The notes under the pieces: model-generated
What the model was told of the DNA's origin: nothing
What the model saw: the letters and a program-made list of their open reading frames with translations, nothing else
Database searches by the model: none
NCBI RefSeq assembly: GCF_019039035.1
Contig: NZ_JAHNZT010000010.1
Location: 62,001-126,000 of the forward strand
Origin: Citreicoccus inhibens
GTDB taxonomy: Bacteria > Myxococcota > Myxococcia > Myxococcales > Myxococcaceae
DNA: 64,000 nt
Direction: 5' to 3'
Shown: piece by piece, positions 45,623 through 53,667 of the stretch
Layout: each line of letters opens with the position of its first letter
How positions within the stretch are numbered: position 1 is the stretch's first letter
Translations under genes and position numbers: made by a program

Positions 45623-46195
45623 ATGAGACTCCGGGGCATGCCTCCTGGCCCGACCTCCACGCGCCCCTGGTTTGCCTTCTCCCTGGACCTGTCCCCCGCG
45701 TTGGCCCGAGAGCACCGGGCGGGCCTGCCGCCCATCCCCGCCCTCCCCGAGGGGGAGTTGGCCGAGGCGCTCGACGTGGAGCTCGTCTATGACGTCACGT
45801 CCCCCGCCTGGAATGGCCGCGTGGCCCGTCTGGTGGACGCGCCGGGACGCCGCCTGCTGGGACGGCTGCGCATCCTCCCCACCGAGTCCTGGGATGCCAT
45901 CGGTCGCTTCGAGGCCGTCATGGCCGAGGCCACCGAGGCGCGCTCCGTCCGCGTGCGCACCGCCACGGGCGCCACCCTGTCCGCCCAGGCCTTCACGCCG
46001 CCCGCCCGCCCCGGCCCCGCCCCCAACGGGCCGGTGAGCGAGGCCTTCCTCGTCGCCCTCGCCCTCTGCGCCGAGCGCGCCGGCCTGGCCCCCGACTACG
46101 TGGAGCGACTCCAGGCCGAGGCGCAGATCGTCCACACCCTCCAGCGCTCCCAGCCCGCCACCACCCCGCCGCCCCGGAAGCCGAATTCCAGGTGA
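45623..46195 (+). CDS. Hypothetical protein, faintly like gamma-glutamylcyclotransferase
   Basis: A 190-residue soluble protein. The WFAFSLDLSPALAREH segment and the later AWNGRVARLVDAPGRRLLGR then LRILPTESWDAIGRFEAV recall the GGCT fold (FAYGSNL ... VA.L.P.PG..V.G.L.....D...L..FE). The key glycine-asparagine of the first motif is absent here, so cyclotransferase activity is doubtful. A Pro-rich tail follows. The ATG at 45638 is an alternative start; neither has a good ribosome site. It lies just after the peptidase terminator. The function is not known. Confidence 0.6.
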   Translation: MRLRGMPPGPTSTRPWFAFSLDLSPALAREHRAGLPPIPALPEGELAEALDVELVYDVTSPAWNGRVARLVDAPGRRLLGRLRILPTESWDAIGRFEAVMAEATEARSVRVRTATGATLSAQAFTPPARPGPAPNGPVSEAFLVALALCAERAGLAPDYVERLQAEAQIVHTLQRSQPATTPPPRKPNSR

Positions 46196-46335
46196 TCGCC
46201 GCGCGCCCCCCGCGCATCGAGGGGGATTCGCAGGAAAAAGCGCGCCGTGACGCAACCAGGCGAGGGTTTCCGCCGACGATGTCCTAGCGGGGGCGCTCTG
46301 CGCACCCAGCCTTCAGGCCACGAGGACACCTCCGG

Positions 46336-47718
46336 ATGACGCTTCCAGCCACCACGCGCGCCTCGACTCCTCGCCCCACCGCCGCCGCGTCCCCCCCGCC
46401 CAAGCCCACCGTGGCGTCGCTCACCGCGACCGGGGGCGCCTGGAACCGCAGCCAGACGAAGGAGGTGGCCATCTCGGACCTCCAGCAGAAGTTCGGCTGG
46501 AGTGACGCGAGCTGGCAGGGCCGCCTCATGAAGGCCGCGGACGGCGCCGGCGCGAAGGCGCGGGGCCGCAACGGCAGCGTGTCCGCCTCCGAGTTGGAGA
46601 GCTACCTCGCCGCGCCGACGGACGCGCAGTTCCTGACCTCCACGGCGCTCCAGAAGGAGCGCGCCGCGCTGGACGCCAAGCTCAAGGGCGGGGCCCACGC
46701 CGCGGACGTGGACGCGTTCGATACGAAGTGGCAGGCGGCGGTCGCCAAGCGCGCCGACAAGCTCAGCGGCAACGGCGACGGGCAGCTCACCGTGGACGAG
46801 CTGAACGCCTTCATCAACGACTCCAAGGCCGGCAAGCTCAAGGACACCCAATGGGTGCCGGATCAAAAGGCGGCCGTCTTCGAGAGCCGCGTCGCGGAGG
46901 GCTCCGGTGAGGTGGATCCGCTCCGCCCCCAGGCCACCGGGAAGAGCGACAGCGGCATGGCGCTCATCAAGGAGTACTCCCGCGCGTCGCTCGACCAGGG
47001 CAAGAACGTCCCCACGTTCGTCAGCTACATGCTCTCCGCGTCGGACATCCGCGAGACGCCGGCCACCGTCAACCGCTCGAAGAGCACCTTCACGCGAGAC
47101 CCCGTGCTGGGCTCCAAGGGCGTCACGGACTCGGACTACAACAACACCGGCTTCGACCGCGGCCACATGAAGCCCGCGGAGGACTCGCCCACGCAGGAGG
47201 CCATGGACGAGAGCCACCTGATGACCAACATCGCGCCCCAGTACGGCAACCACAACCAGCAGGTGTGGCGCACGCTGGAGCAGGGCGTGTCGGGGCTCGT
47301 GAAGGCCACGGGCGGCAAGGCGTACATCCTCACCGGCAACCTGTTCCTGGACGCGAAGGGCAAGCCGCTGCCGCCCGAGTCCATTGAGACGACCGGCTCG
47401 AAGACGCGCCGCATCGGCGTCCCCACGCACAACTTCAAGACGGTGCTGCTGGAGCTGCCCAACGGCAACCTGACGATGTTCGCCTACCTCGTGCCCAACA
47501 CGAAGCAGGGCCCCTCGAAGAAGGAGGACATCATCCCCTTCCTCGAGTCCACCCGCGTCCCGGTGGACCGCATCGAGGAGCTGCTCGGCCAGGACCTCTA
47601 CGCCGAGCTGCCCAAGGCCGTGCAGACCAAGCTGGAGAAGGACTCCAAGGCCCTGGGCGCCTTCCAGGACGGCAGCGCGTACCAGTCGCTCACGCTGCTG
47701 AAGCAGCCCGCGTCCTGA
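46336..47718 (+). CDS. DRGH-type DNA/RNA non-specific endonuclease with EF-hand region
   Basis: A 460-residue nuclease. The N terminus is Thr/Pro/Ala-rich and lacks a signal peptide. Residues about 40-165 contain two EF-hand-like elements, the clearer being SGNGDGQLTVDEL (about 144-155). The nuclease domain has the beta-beta-alpha-metal signature GFDRGHMKPAED (about 272-283) with His277 as general base, and TNIAPQYGNHNQQVWRTLE (about 297-315), which supplies the metal-binding Asn and the conserved Glu. YILTGNLF and VPTHNFKTVLLE complete the family pattern. Such enzymes cut DNA and RNA without sequence preference. With no signal peptide it must stay inside or leave by another route. No immunity gene is recognised beside it. 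Confidence 0.85.
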   Translation: MTLPATTRASTPRPTAAASPPPKPTVASLTATGGAWNRSQTKEVAISDLQQKFGWSDASWQGRLMKAADGAGAKARGRNGSVSASELESYLAAPTDAQFLTSTALQKERAALDAKLKGGAHAADVDAFDTKWQAAVAKRADKLSGNGDGQLTVDELNAFINDSKAGKLKDTQWVPDQKAAVFESRVAEGSGEVDPLRPQATGKSDSGMALIKEYSRASLDQGKNVPTFVSYMLSASDIRETPATVNRSKSTFTRDPVLGSKGVTDSDYNNTGFDRGHMKPAEDSPTQEAMDESHLMTNIAPQYGNHNQQVWRTLEQGVSGLVKATGGKAYILTGNLFLDAKGKPLPPESIETTGSKTRRIGVPTHNFKTVLLELPNGNLTMFAYLVPNTKQGPSKKEDIIPFLESTRVPVDRIEELLGQDLYAELPKAVQTKLEKDSKALGAFQDGSAYQSLTLLKQPAS

Positions 47719-47728
47719 AGCCCCCGGC

Positions 47729-48322
47729 TCAGCGCACGGCCGGCGTGGCCTGCGCGAGCTTCAGCAGCTCGGTGCGCTTCGCGTCGCCGTAGGCCCAGAC
47801 GCGCTCGCCATGCACCTCGAACCAGCTCTGGCGAGCGTTCCAGCCTCCCGCGACGATGAGGCGCGCGCCCACCGGCGGGCCCGCGACGTGCTCGGCCGGA
47901 ACGCCCGCGGCGCGATCCGCCAGCACGGATGTCCCGCAGCGCATCTTCCCCATCTCCGGGGTGAACACCGCAGGGATGGGCTCCGTCCGCGCGGGGCCAC
48001 GGAGGACCTCCTCCACCGCGAGCCGCACGCGCGGCGGGCGGTTGCGCGTGGCCCCCTCGTCCCGCACCTCCTGGACGCGGACCACATACAGCTCGCAGCC
48101 CACCATCTCATCCTTGGCGGACGCGTCATCGCCATAGCCGGGCGTGCGCAGGCGCGGAGGCTGACACTGCGTGCTCGACCAGTCCGCCGACTCCTGCGGC
48201 AGCTCCCGGTCAATGCCCGTCGGGTGGAACCACTCCCCAGCCCCGGCTTTCCACGCGACTCCCACGCCCAGCACCGCGACCACCACCGGAATCTGGAACA
48301 AGAGCTTCTTCGAGCGTGTCAT
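47729..48322 (-). CDS. Hypothetical membrane-anchored or exported protein
   Basis: A 197-residue protein. An N-terminal hydrophobic segment (LLFQIPVVVAVLGVGVAWKAGA, about 7-28) serves as signal anchor or uncleaved signal peptide. The rest is hydrophilic with three cysteines (CQPP, GCELYV, RCGTS) that could form disulfides in the periplasm. Part of it (ELYVVRVQEVRDEGATR, RLAVEEVLRGPART) is beta-rich and faintly recalls tissue-inhibitor/netrin-like OB folds, but that is a guess. ATG 48322 is used. No partner is evident. Confidence 0.65.
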   Translation of the reverse strand: MTRSKKLLFQIPVVVAVLGVGVAWKAGAGEWFHPTGIDRELPQESADWSSTQCQPPRLRTPGYGDDASAKDEMVGCELYVVRVQEVRDEGATRNRPPRVRLAVEEVLRGPARTEPIPAVFTPEMGKMRCGTSVLADRAAGVPAEHVAGPPVGARLIVAGGWNARQSWFEVHGERVWAYGDAKRTELLKLAQATPAVR

Positions 48323-48365
48323 ACCCTGAGTGTATCCAAATCCCTGCCTGGGGCTGGATACGACA

Positions 48366-48989
48366 TCAGGCGGACGCGGGCTGGCGCCCCAGCGACACGG
48401 CCGCGTTGACGACGAGGACCGTCCAGAACAGCGGGTAGCCCATCTTCACCGCGTGGATGAAATCCTGCCGCCCGTTGAGCGCGGGAAGCAGTTGGATCGA
48501 CAGCCAGCTCAGCGTGGGCACGGCGGCAATGCCCACGGCCAAGAGCGGCACGGTCCGCCACCGGATGGGCGCGCCCGCCCACCGCAGCGCCCCGCCCACG
48601 CTCACGCTGGCCAGCGTGAGCGCGAAGACGAGCTCCCCCGCGACCCGGGCCCACACCCACCACAGCGAGTCGCCCAGCAAGAGCACGCCCGAGCCTCGGG
48701 GCCCCAGCAGCCCCGCCACATCGCGTGTGAGGACGAAGGCCCCCAGCGACGCGGCCGAGGCCATCACGAGCGCCAGGCCCTGTCGCGCGCGCGACACGGG
48801 CGCATCCAGCACGGGCACCCAGGAGGCCACCCCGGCGAGCAGACACCCGGACACCGCCGCGAGCGGGAAGTGCAGCAGCCACTCCAGCCCGGCCCATCCC
48901 CGCAGGCCCACGACCTCCCCGAACCAACTGGCCCACGCCACGAGCGCCAGCACGCCCACGAGCAGGTGTCGTCTCCCGCGCGGTGTCAT
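48366..48989 (-). CDS. Six-helix integral membrane protein, unknown function
   Basis: A 207-residue hydrophobic protein with six likely transmembrane helices: LLVGVLALVAWASWFGEVVG, HFPLAAVSGCLLAGVASWV, ALVMASAASLGAFVL, LWWVWARVAGELVFALTLA, LLAVGIAAVPTLSWLSIQ and FWTVLVVNAAVSL. No transporter or enzyme signature is visible. ATG 48989 has AAGGGAG five bases upstream. It begins ten bases after the tetR stop on the same strand, so it is probably in the TetR operon and under its control. Confidence 0.68.
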   Translation of the reverse strand: MTPRGRRHLLVGVLALVAWASWFGEVVGLRGWAGLEWLLHFPLAAVSGCLLAGVASWVPVLDAPVSRARQGLALVMASAASLGAFVLTRDVAGLLGPRGSGVLLLGDSLWWVWARVAGELVFALTLASVSVGGALRWAGAPIRWRTVPLLAVGIAAVPTLSWLSIQLLPALNGRQDFIHAVKMGYPLFWTVLVVNAAVSLGRQPASA

Positions 48990-48999
48990 GGGACTCCCT

Positions 49000-49578
49000 T
49001 CAGCAAAGCACCTTGTCGAACGCGACGCGCAGGAAGTCATCCAGCGCCGCGCGGCTCTTGTCGGCCCGGCTGCGCAGCACCGCGCCCTCCCACGCGTTGA
49101 TGAGGAAGGCGGCCAGCGTCGCGGCGGACACGCTGTCGGAGACCTCACCTGCGCGCTGGGACTCTTGAATCACCGGCTCCAGTTCCTGGCACCACGCGGT
49201 GAAGCCCTGCGCTACCCGCTCGCGGATGAGCGCGCTGTGGTCCGCCATCTCCACCGCGAAGTTCCCCAGGAGGCACCCGCGCTCGAACTTCCACGCCACC
49301 AGGGTCTCGACCGCCACGGAGAAGTACCGCCGCAGCCGCTCGCGAGGCGCCACCGAGGCATCCGTCAGCAGCGCGGCGCGCGCGTCGGGGCCCTCCAGGT
49401 AGCGATTGATGCACTCGACGCCGAGCGCCTCCTTGCTCTCGAAGTGGTTGTAGAACGACCCCTTCGGAACGCCGGCCGCCGCGGTGATGTCCTGGACCCC
49501 GCACCCGTTGAAGCCCTGCCGGAGCAACGTCTTGAGGCCGGCGGCGACGAGCTTCTCCCGAACATTGGGTCTGGGCAT
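49000..49578 (-). CDS. TetR-family transcriptional repressor
   Basis: A 192-residue regulator. The N-terminal helix-turn-helix (LLRQGFNGCGVQDITAAAGV, then PKGSFYNHFESKEAL) is typical TetR/AcrR. The C-terminal ligand domain resembles the TetR_C branch with RGCLLGNFAVEM, which is common in repressors of oxidoreductase genes. ATG 49578 is preferred; the extra 26 residues of the longer frame overlap the operator. Two near-identical palindromes lie upstream at 49588-49603 and 49656-49671, one next to its own start and one near the promoter of the divergent NmrA gene, so it probably represses both. Confidence 0.88.
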   Translation of the reverse strand: MPRPNVREKLVAAGLKTLLRQGFNGCGVQDITAAAGVPKGSFYNHFESKEALGVECINRYLEGPDARAALLTDASVAPRERLRRYFSVAVETLVAWKFERGCLLGNFAVEMADHSALIRERVAQGFTAWCQELEPVIQESQRAGEVSDSVSAATLAAFLINAWEGAVLRSRADKSRAALDDFLRVAFDKVLC

Positions 49579-49587
49579 TCCCCCGGA

Positions 49588-49603
49588 ATACGACCGGTCG
49601 TCT
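49588..49603. promoter_or_regulatory. TetR operator copy 1
   Basis: On the minus strand AGACGACCGGTCGTAT, a near-perfect palindrome around CGACCGGTCG, ten bases before the tetR start. Bound repressor would block tetR expression directly. Confidence 0.65.
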
Positions 49604-49655
49604 GGACGCGTCAAGCACCCGAGGCCCTCTGGCCCCCATTCCCATTCGAGATTCA

Positions 49656-49671
49656 AGACGACTGGTCATCT
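49656..49671. promoter_or_regulatory. TetR operator copy 2
   Basis: AGACGACTGGTCATCT, matching copy 1 at 13 of 16 bases and centred 68 bases away. It abuts TATATT (49671-49676), the likely -10 region of the divergent NmrA gene. Confidence 0.65.
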
Positions 49672-49734
49672 ATATTCAGGCCGCCCGCTTGCCTACCGTG
49701 GCGCGCCAGCCGGGGGAACCGGAGGGAGACACAC

Positions 49735-50634
49735 ATGAGCAAGGCGGGCGAAGTCATCGTGGTCTTGGGTGCGACGGGGCAGCAGGGGGGCGCGACGGTG
49801 CGCCAACTGTTGGCGGAGGGCTGGAAGGTCCGGGCGCTGGTGCGCCATCCCGCGCACGAGGCGGCGAGCGCGCTGGCTCGGGCGGGGGTGGAGTTGGTGC
49901 CGGGCAACATGGGCGATCGGGGTTCGCTCGACGCGGCGCTGCGGGGCGCGCACGGGGTGTTCAGCGTGCAGCCCAGCCAGGGGCAGGTCGCCGCGGGGGT
50001 GACGTCAGCGGATGAGATCCGCTTCGGCAAGAACGTCGCGGACGCGGCGAAGGCCACGGGCATCCGCCACCTCGTCTACACCTCCGCGGGCGGCGCCGAG
50101 CGCGGCACGGGCGCGAGCCACTACGAGAGCAAGTGGGAGATTGAGCAGCACATCGCGCGCCTCGGGCTGCGAGCGACCGTGCTGCGCCCCATGGCCTTCA
50201 TGGAGCTGTTCGCCCAACCCGAGTTCGGCGTACCCGAGGGAGTGCTCCGCTTCTTGAACCAGCCGGACCGGGGGCTCCAGCTCATCGCGGTGGAGGACAT
50301 CGGGAGGTTCGCCGCGCTCGCCTTCGCGCAACCGGAGCGCTTCATCGGAGAGGCGCTGGAGCTCGCCGGCGATCGACTGACGGGGCCCCAGATGGCACAG
50401 GCCATCGGGAGCGCCCTGGGCCGCGCCATCACCTACGCACAGGTTCCCCGTGAGCTCCTGGCGGGCAATCCCGACATGCTGAAGCTGGTGGACTTCGCCA
50501 ACGACGACGGCGGCAAGGCGGACATCGCGGGCCTGCGCACGCGACACGCGGGCCTGCTGTCCTTCGACGCCTGGCTCCAGCGCACCGGCAAGGCCCTCTT
50601 CGAGCGCAGGGCCGGTGAGACAAGGAGCGCGTAG
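49735..50634 (+). CDS. NmrA/SDR-family NAD(P)-binding protein
   Basis: A 299-residue atypical short-chain dehydrogenase. The Rossmann loop is VVLGATGQQGGATVRQLL (about 9-26), of the GxxGxxG type seen in NmrA-like proteins and isoflavone reductases. YTSAGGAERGTGASHYESKWEIE then shows Tyr-x3-Lys-like spacing, and LRPMAFME follows. Members are redox sensors or reductases. ATG 49735 has GGAGGGAG upstream. It is divergent from TetR, and the TetR operator overlaps its promoter, so it is the likely regulated target. It ends four bases from the convergent nuclease lipoprotein. Confidence 0.88.
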   Translation: MSKAGEVIVVLGATGQQGGATVRQLLAEGWKVRALVRHPAHEAASALARAGVELVPGNMGDRGSLDAALRGAHGVFSVQPSQGQVAAGVTSADEIRFGKNVADAAKATGIRHLVYTSAGGAERGTGASHYESKWEIEQHIARLGLRATVLRPMAFMELFAQPEFGVPEGVLRFLNQPDRGLQLIAVEDIGRFAALAFAQPERFIGEALELAGDRLTGPQMAQAIGSALGRAITYAQVPRELLAGNPDMLKLVDFANDDGGKADIAGLRTRHAGLLSFDAWLQRTGKALFERRAGETRSA

Positions 50635-50638
50635 CGGC

Positions 50639-53452
50639 TCAGAACACGCCGCCGTCGGCCCGGAGCCCCGGGGACGCGTTGAGGTCCGGATTGAGAGCGG
50701 TGTGGCGCACGAAGCCCCCATCGCGAGTTCCATCCGGATCCCGGTTGTCGGAGACCGCGCGGACGCTGCTCGTGTAGTCCACCTTGTCCACCGAGCCACC
50801 GTCCCGCATCTTCAGCTCCACGGTGTCGCCCCCGTTGTTGAGGCCCAGCGTCTTCGTCGAAGCCGGAACCGAGCGAACCGCGCCGGGTGGCACTCCGCGC
50901 GCCCCGCCATAGACGACGAACGAGAGCCCCGGCCCCAGGACCGTGTCCTGCGCGAACACGTGCCGCGACAGCTGCTTGTCCCAGACCGACCACCCAGAGA
51001 GGTCCACCGCGAACGGACTGCCGTTGACCAGCTCGACGAACTCGTAGTCGGGGTCGCCTTGCGTGCCGCCATCCACGATGGGCTCATTGGCCAGATACTC
51101 GTTGATGAAGACCCGCGCCGGCCCCGAGACCACCGCGAGCGGCGAAGCACTCACCGCGACGCGCGACGGCGAGGACACGTCCACCACACGCACCCAGACA
51201 TTGCTCAAGTCCGCGTTCGGGAGGGTCCACAGATAACGGCCCTCCTCCGCGGGCACCGAGGCCGCGAGCACGCCCCACGTCGAGCCCCCATCCAGCGAGG
51301 CCTCGACACGCACGTCCGCCACGTCCCACGCCGCCCACACCACCGCGACCGTGCTGCCCCCCTGATACGTCCCGCCCTGCGGCTGCTTGAGCCGCAGCGA
51401 GGGCCCGCTCTGCCCCGACAGCGCATAGGCGCTCACCACCGGGTAGTGATCGCTGACGACATTCTCGTAGTCGGGGATCCACTGATCCGGCGCGAGGATC
51501 CGCGCGGAGTTCGCCACGTAGCGCGCGGCCAGCGACTCCGTGATGAGCGTGTGGTCCACCACGCCCTCGAAGCCAATCACCGAGCGCTGCCCCGCGAGCG
51601 ACAAGGGCCGCGTCACGAACGTGTAGTGCGCGGGGTCCTCCACGAAGTTCGCATACGGCGTGGGCAGCACATTGCCCGCGCCATCATGGGAGATGGACTC
51701 GTCCACGTCGTCATTCCAATCGCCGAGGACCAGCACCCGCGCGCCCGCGAGGTTCGCGTCGAGATACCCCTTGAGGGCCACACTGGCCCGCTGCCGCGCA
51801 TCCCGCGACGTCGCATCGTCCAACGCCTTCATGTGGAGGACGATGACGACCAGCGGTGACTCGACGCCGTCGAGGGGCGTCGTGAAGTCCACGCGAAGCG
51901 GAGGCCTCCCGCTGAAGTCGGTGTTGTACTCAGTGAGGATGATGCCCGCGCTCACGAAGGTGAGCGTGTTGTCGTAGAGCACACCCGGCTTCTGCTCGTT
52001 GGTGCTGTACCAGGTCGCGCCGCCCGGAACGAAGGCCGGGTTGTTGGCCAGGAAGCCCTGCATCCCCGGGACCTGCGCCTTGAGCGCGTCGAAGTCGGCG
52101 GTGTCCACCATCTCCACGAGCCCCCACAGGTTCGCCCGCGTGTCGCGAAGGACATCGCGCGCGGCGGCGATCTGCAGGTCATCGGAGGTCCCTCCGCCCG
52201 ACGAGGAGTGGATGGGCCCCTGGGTCGCGTCTCCGAAGTACTCGAGGTTCCACTGTCCCACCGTGAAGAGCTGCGCGCCGGCACTCTGGATGGTGACCGA
52301 AACGCCTCGCGAATCCGTGCGGTTGCCTGCGTCCACCACGGAGACCGTGAACGTCGAGGTGCCCACCGTCGTCGGCGTCCCCGAGAGCACCCCCGACGCG
52401 GACAGCGAGAGCCCCGTGGGCAGCGCGCCCGAGAACGCCCACGTCAACGGCGCCCGACCTCCCGTGGCGCTCAGCACGCCTTGGTAGGACTTGCCCACCG
52501 CCCCCGATGGCAGCGACTGCGAGCTCACCTGGGGCGGCGCGACCACATCGAACGACACCGTGAGCGTGTCGGACACCTCGTTGCCATCGCTCACGCGAAC
52601 CTCGAACGATGACGCCCCCACCTGCGAGAGTGACCCCTGCAGCTCCCCGTGCGTGGACAGGGTCAGTCCCGCGGGGAGTATCCCTACTGAAGTGAACGCC
52701 CACGGGGCCTTGCCTCCCGAGACGACGAAGGTCCGAGACACCACATCCCCCACGTAGCCCTGCTGCGGCGCCACCGCCGAGAGGACCGGAGGCGCATGGA
52801 CCGTCATATGGAGCGCGCCCTGCGCGCGCGCACCGACCGCGTCCACCGCTTCGAGCACGAACTCGAATGAACCCGTCACCTCCGGCTGTCCCGACAGCGT
52901 CCCCGCCGAGCCCAAGACCAGGCCCGAGGGAAGCGCGCCCGAGGCCAACTGCCACGAATAGGGCGCCACACCTCCTGACGCCGACAGCTCGGCGGAGTAG
53001 CTCCGACCGACATACCCATCCACCGGCGACGCGGTCGTGACCGTCAGCGGATCCCAAGCGCCTGCATCCGTGGCCCCCGCATCGGGCGAACCACCCCCAT
53101 GGCCCGCGTCAGACGCAGCGCCACCGTCCGAAGTGCCCGCGTCATTCGCGCCGCCTTCGTGGCCGGCGTCAATCGTGGCGCCACCGTCCGAAGTGCCCGC
53201 ATCGACCGTGGATCCACCATCCGGTCCTGCATCGGAGGTGCCCGCATCCACCGGGGAGCCGGCATCATCCGGGCCTGCATCCACCGGGGTGCCCGCGTCG
53301 TCCCGCGCGCCGCCGTCACTTCCGGCGTCTACGACGGGGGGATGCCCTGCATCCGTCTGGCCTGGCCCATCGGGAGGCTTGGGCGGCTCGGGCTCCGAAC
53401 AGGCGCTGACCCACACGACGAGAAGCAAACCCAGGACGCGGCGGGGAGACAT
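50639..53452 (-). CDS. Cell-surface modular nuclease lipoprotein (Ig repeats, EEP, lamin-tail)
   Basis: A 937-residue exported lipoprotein. The signal peptide MSPRRVLGLLLVVWVSAC ends in the lipobox VSAC. A low-complexity linker of Asp/Ala/Gly/Thr repeats (about 20-135) follows, then three Ig-like putative repeats (each with GLPxGL or ALPTGLSL..SG.LSG). An endonuclease/exonuclease/phosphatase domain follows with QWNLEYFGD, VLGDWNDDVD and VSDHYPVVSA, containing the metal and catalytic residues. A C-terminal lamin-tail domain (FINEYLANEP, DYEFVELVN, LSGWSVWD) closes it. It should degrade extracellular DNA or hydrolyse phosphodiesters at the cell surface. ATG 53452 has GGAG seven bases upstream. 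Confidence 0.87.
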   Translation of the reverse strand: MSPRRVLGLLLVVWVSACSEPEPPKPPDGPGQTDAGHPPVVDAGSDGGARDDAGTPVDAGPDDAGSPVDAGTSDAGPDGGSTVDAGTSDGGATIDAGHEGGANDAGTSDGGAASDAGHGGGSPDAGATDAGAWDPLTVTTASPVDGYVGRSYSAELSASGGVAPYSWQLASGALPSGLVLGSAGTLSGQPEVTGSFEFVLEAVDAVGARAQGALHMTVHAPPVLSAVAPQQGYVGDVVSRTFVVSGGKAPWAFTSVGILPAGLTLSTHGELQGSLSQVGASSFEVRVSDGNEVSDTLTVSFDVVAPPQVSSQSLPSGAVGKSYQGVLSATGGRAPLTWAFSGALPTGLSLSASGVLSGTPTTVGTSTFTVSVVDAGNRTDSRGVSVTIQSAGAQLFTVGQWNLEYFGDATQGPIHSSSGGGTSDDLQIAAARDVLRDTRANLWGLVEMVDTADFDALKAQVPGMQGFLANNPAFVPGGATWYSTNEQKPGVLYDNTLTFVSAGIILTEYNTDFSGRPPLRVDFTTPLDGVESPLVVIVLHMKALDDATSRDARQRASVALKGYLDANLAGARVLVLGDWNDDVDESISHDGAGNVLPTPYANFVEDPAHYTFVTRPLSLAGQRSVIGFEGVVDHTLITESLAARYVANSARILAPDQWIPDYENVVSDHYPVVSAYALSGQSGPSLRLKQPQGGTYQGGSTVAVVWAAWDVADVRVEASLDGGSTWGVLAASVPAEEGRYLWTLPNADLSNVWVRVVDVSSPSRVAVSASPLAVVSGPARVFINEYLANEPIVDGGTQGDPDYEFVELVNGSPFAVDLSGWSVWDKQLSRHVFAQDTVLGPGLSFVVYGGARGVPPGAVRSVPASTKTLGLNNGGDTVELKMRDGGSVDKVDYTSSVRAVSDNRDPDGTRDGGFVRHTALNPDLNASPGLRADGGVF
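53060..53345. repeat. Low-complexity DAG/SDGG repeats in nuclease linker
   Basis: A run of short imperfect repeats coding for variants of VDAGTSDGGA and NDAGTSDGGA joins the lipid anchor to the Ig repeats. It is typical of surface-displayed myxobacterial lipoproteins and may be length-variable. Confidence 0.6.
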
Positions 53453-53667
53453 GCGAGGACTCCGGGCGAGGACCCTCAATCGGGAAGAGGCGACACTCTA
53501 GTTCAGCGGACCGACGAGCCGAGTACCCACCGCCCCACCCTCCTCCCGGTTCCCTCGGAGACGCGGCGCGGGAGGCCGCTTCGTGTGGCATCCAGCAACG
53601 AACGGGGGGCCCGCGCCGCATGGCCGTTGCGCCCCGCGCCCGCTGAGCGTAGGGAGTCGCCCCTCCC

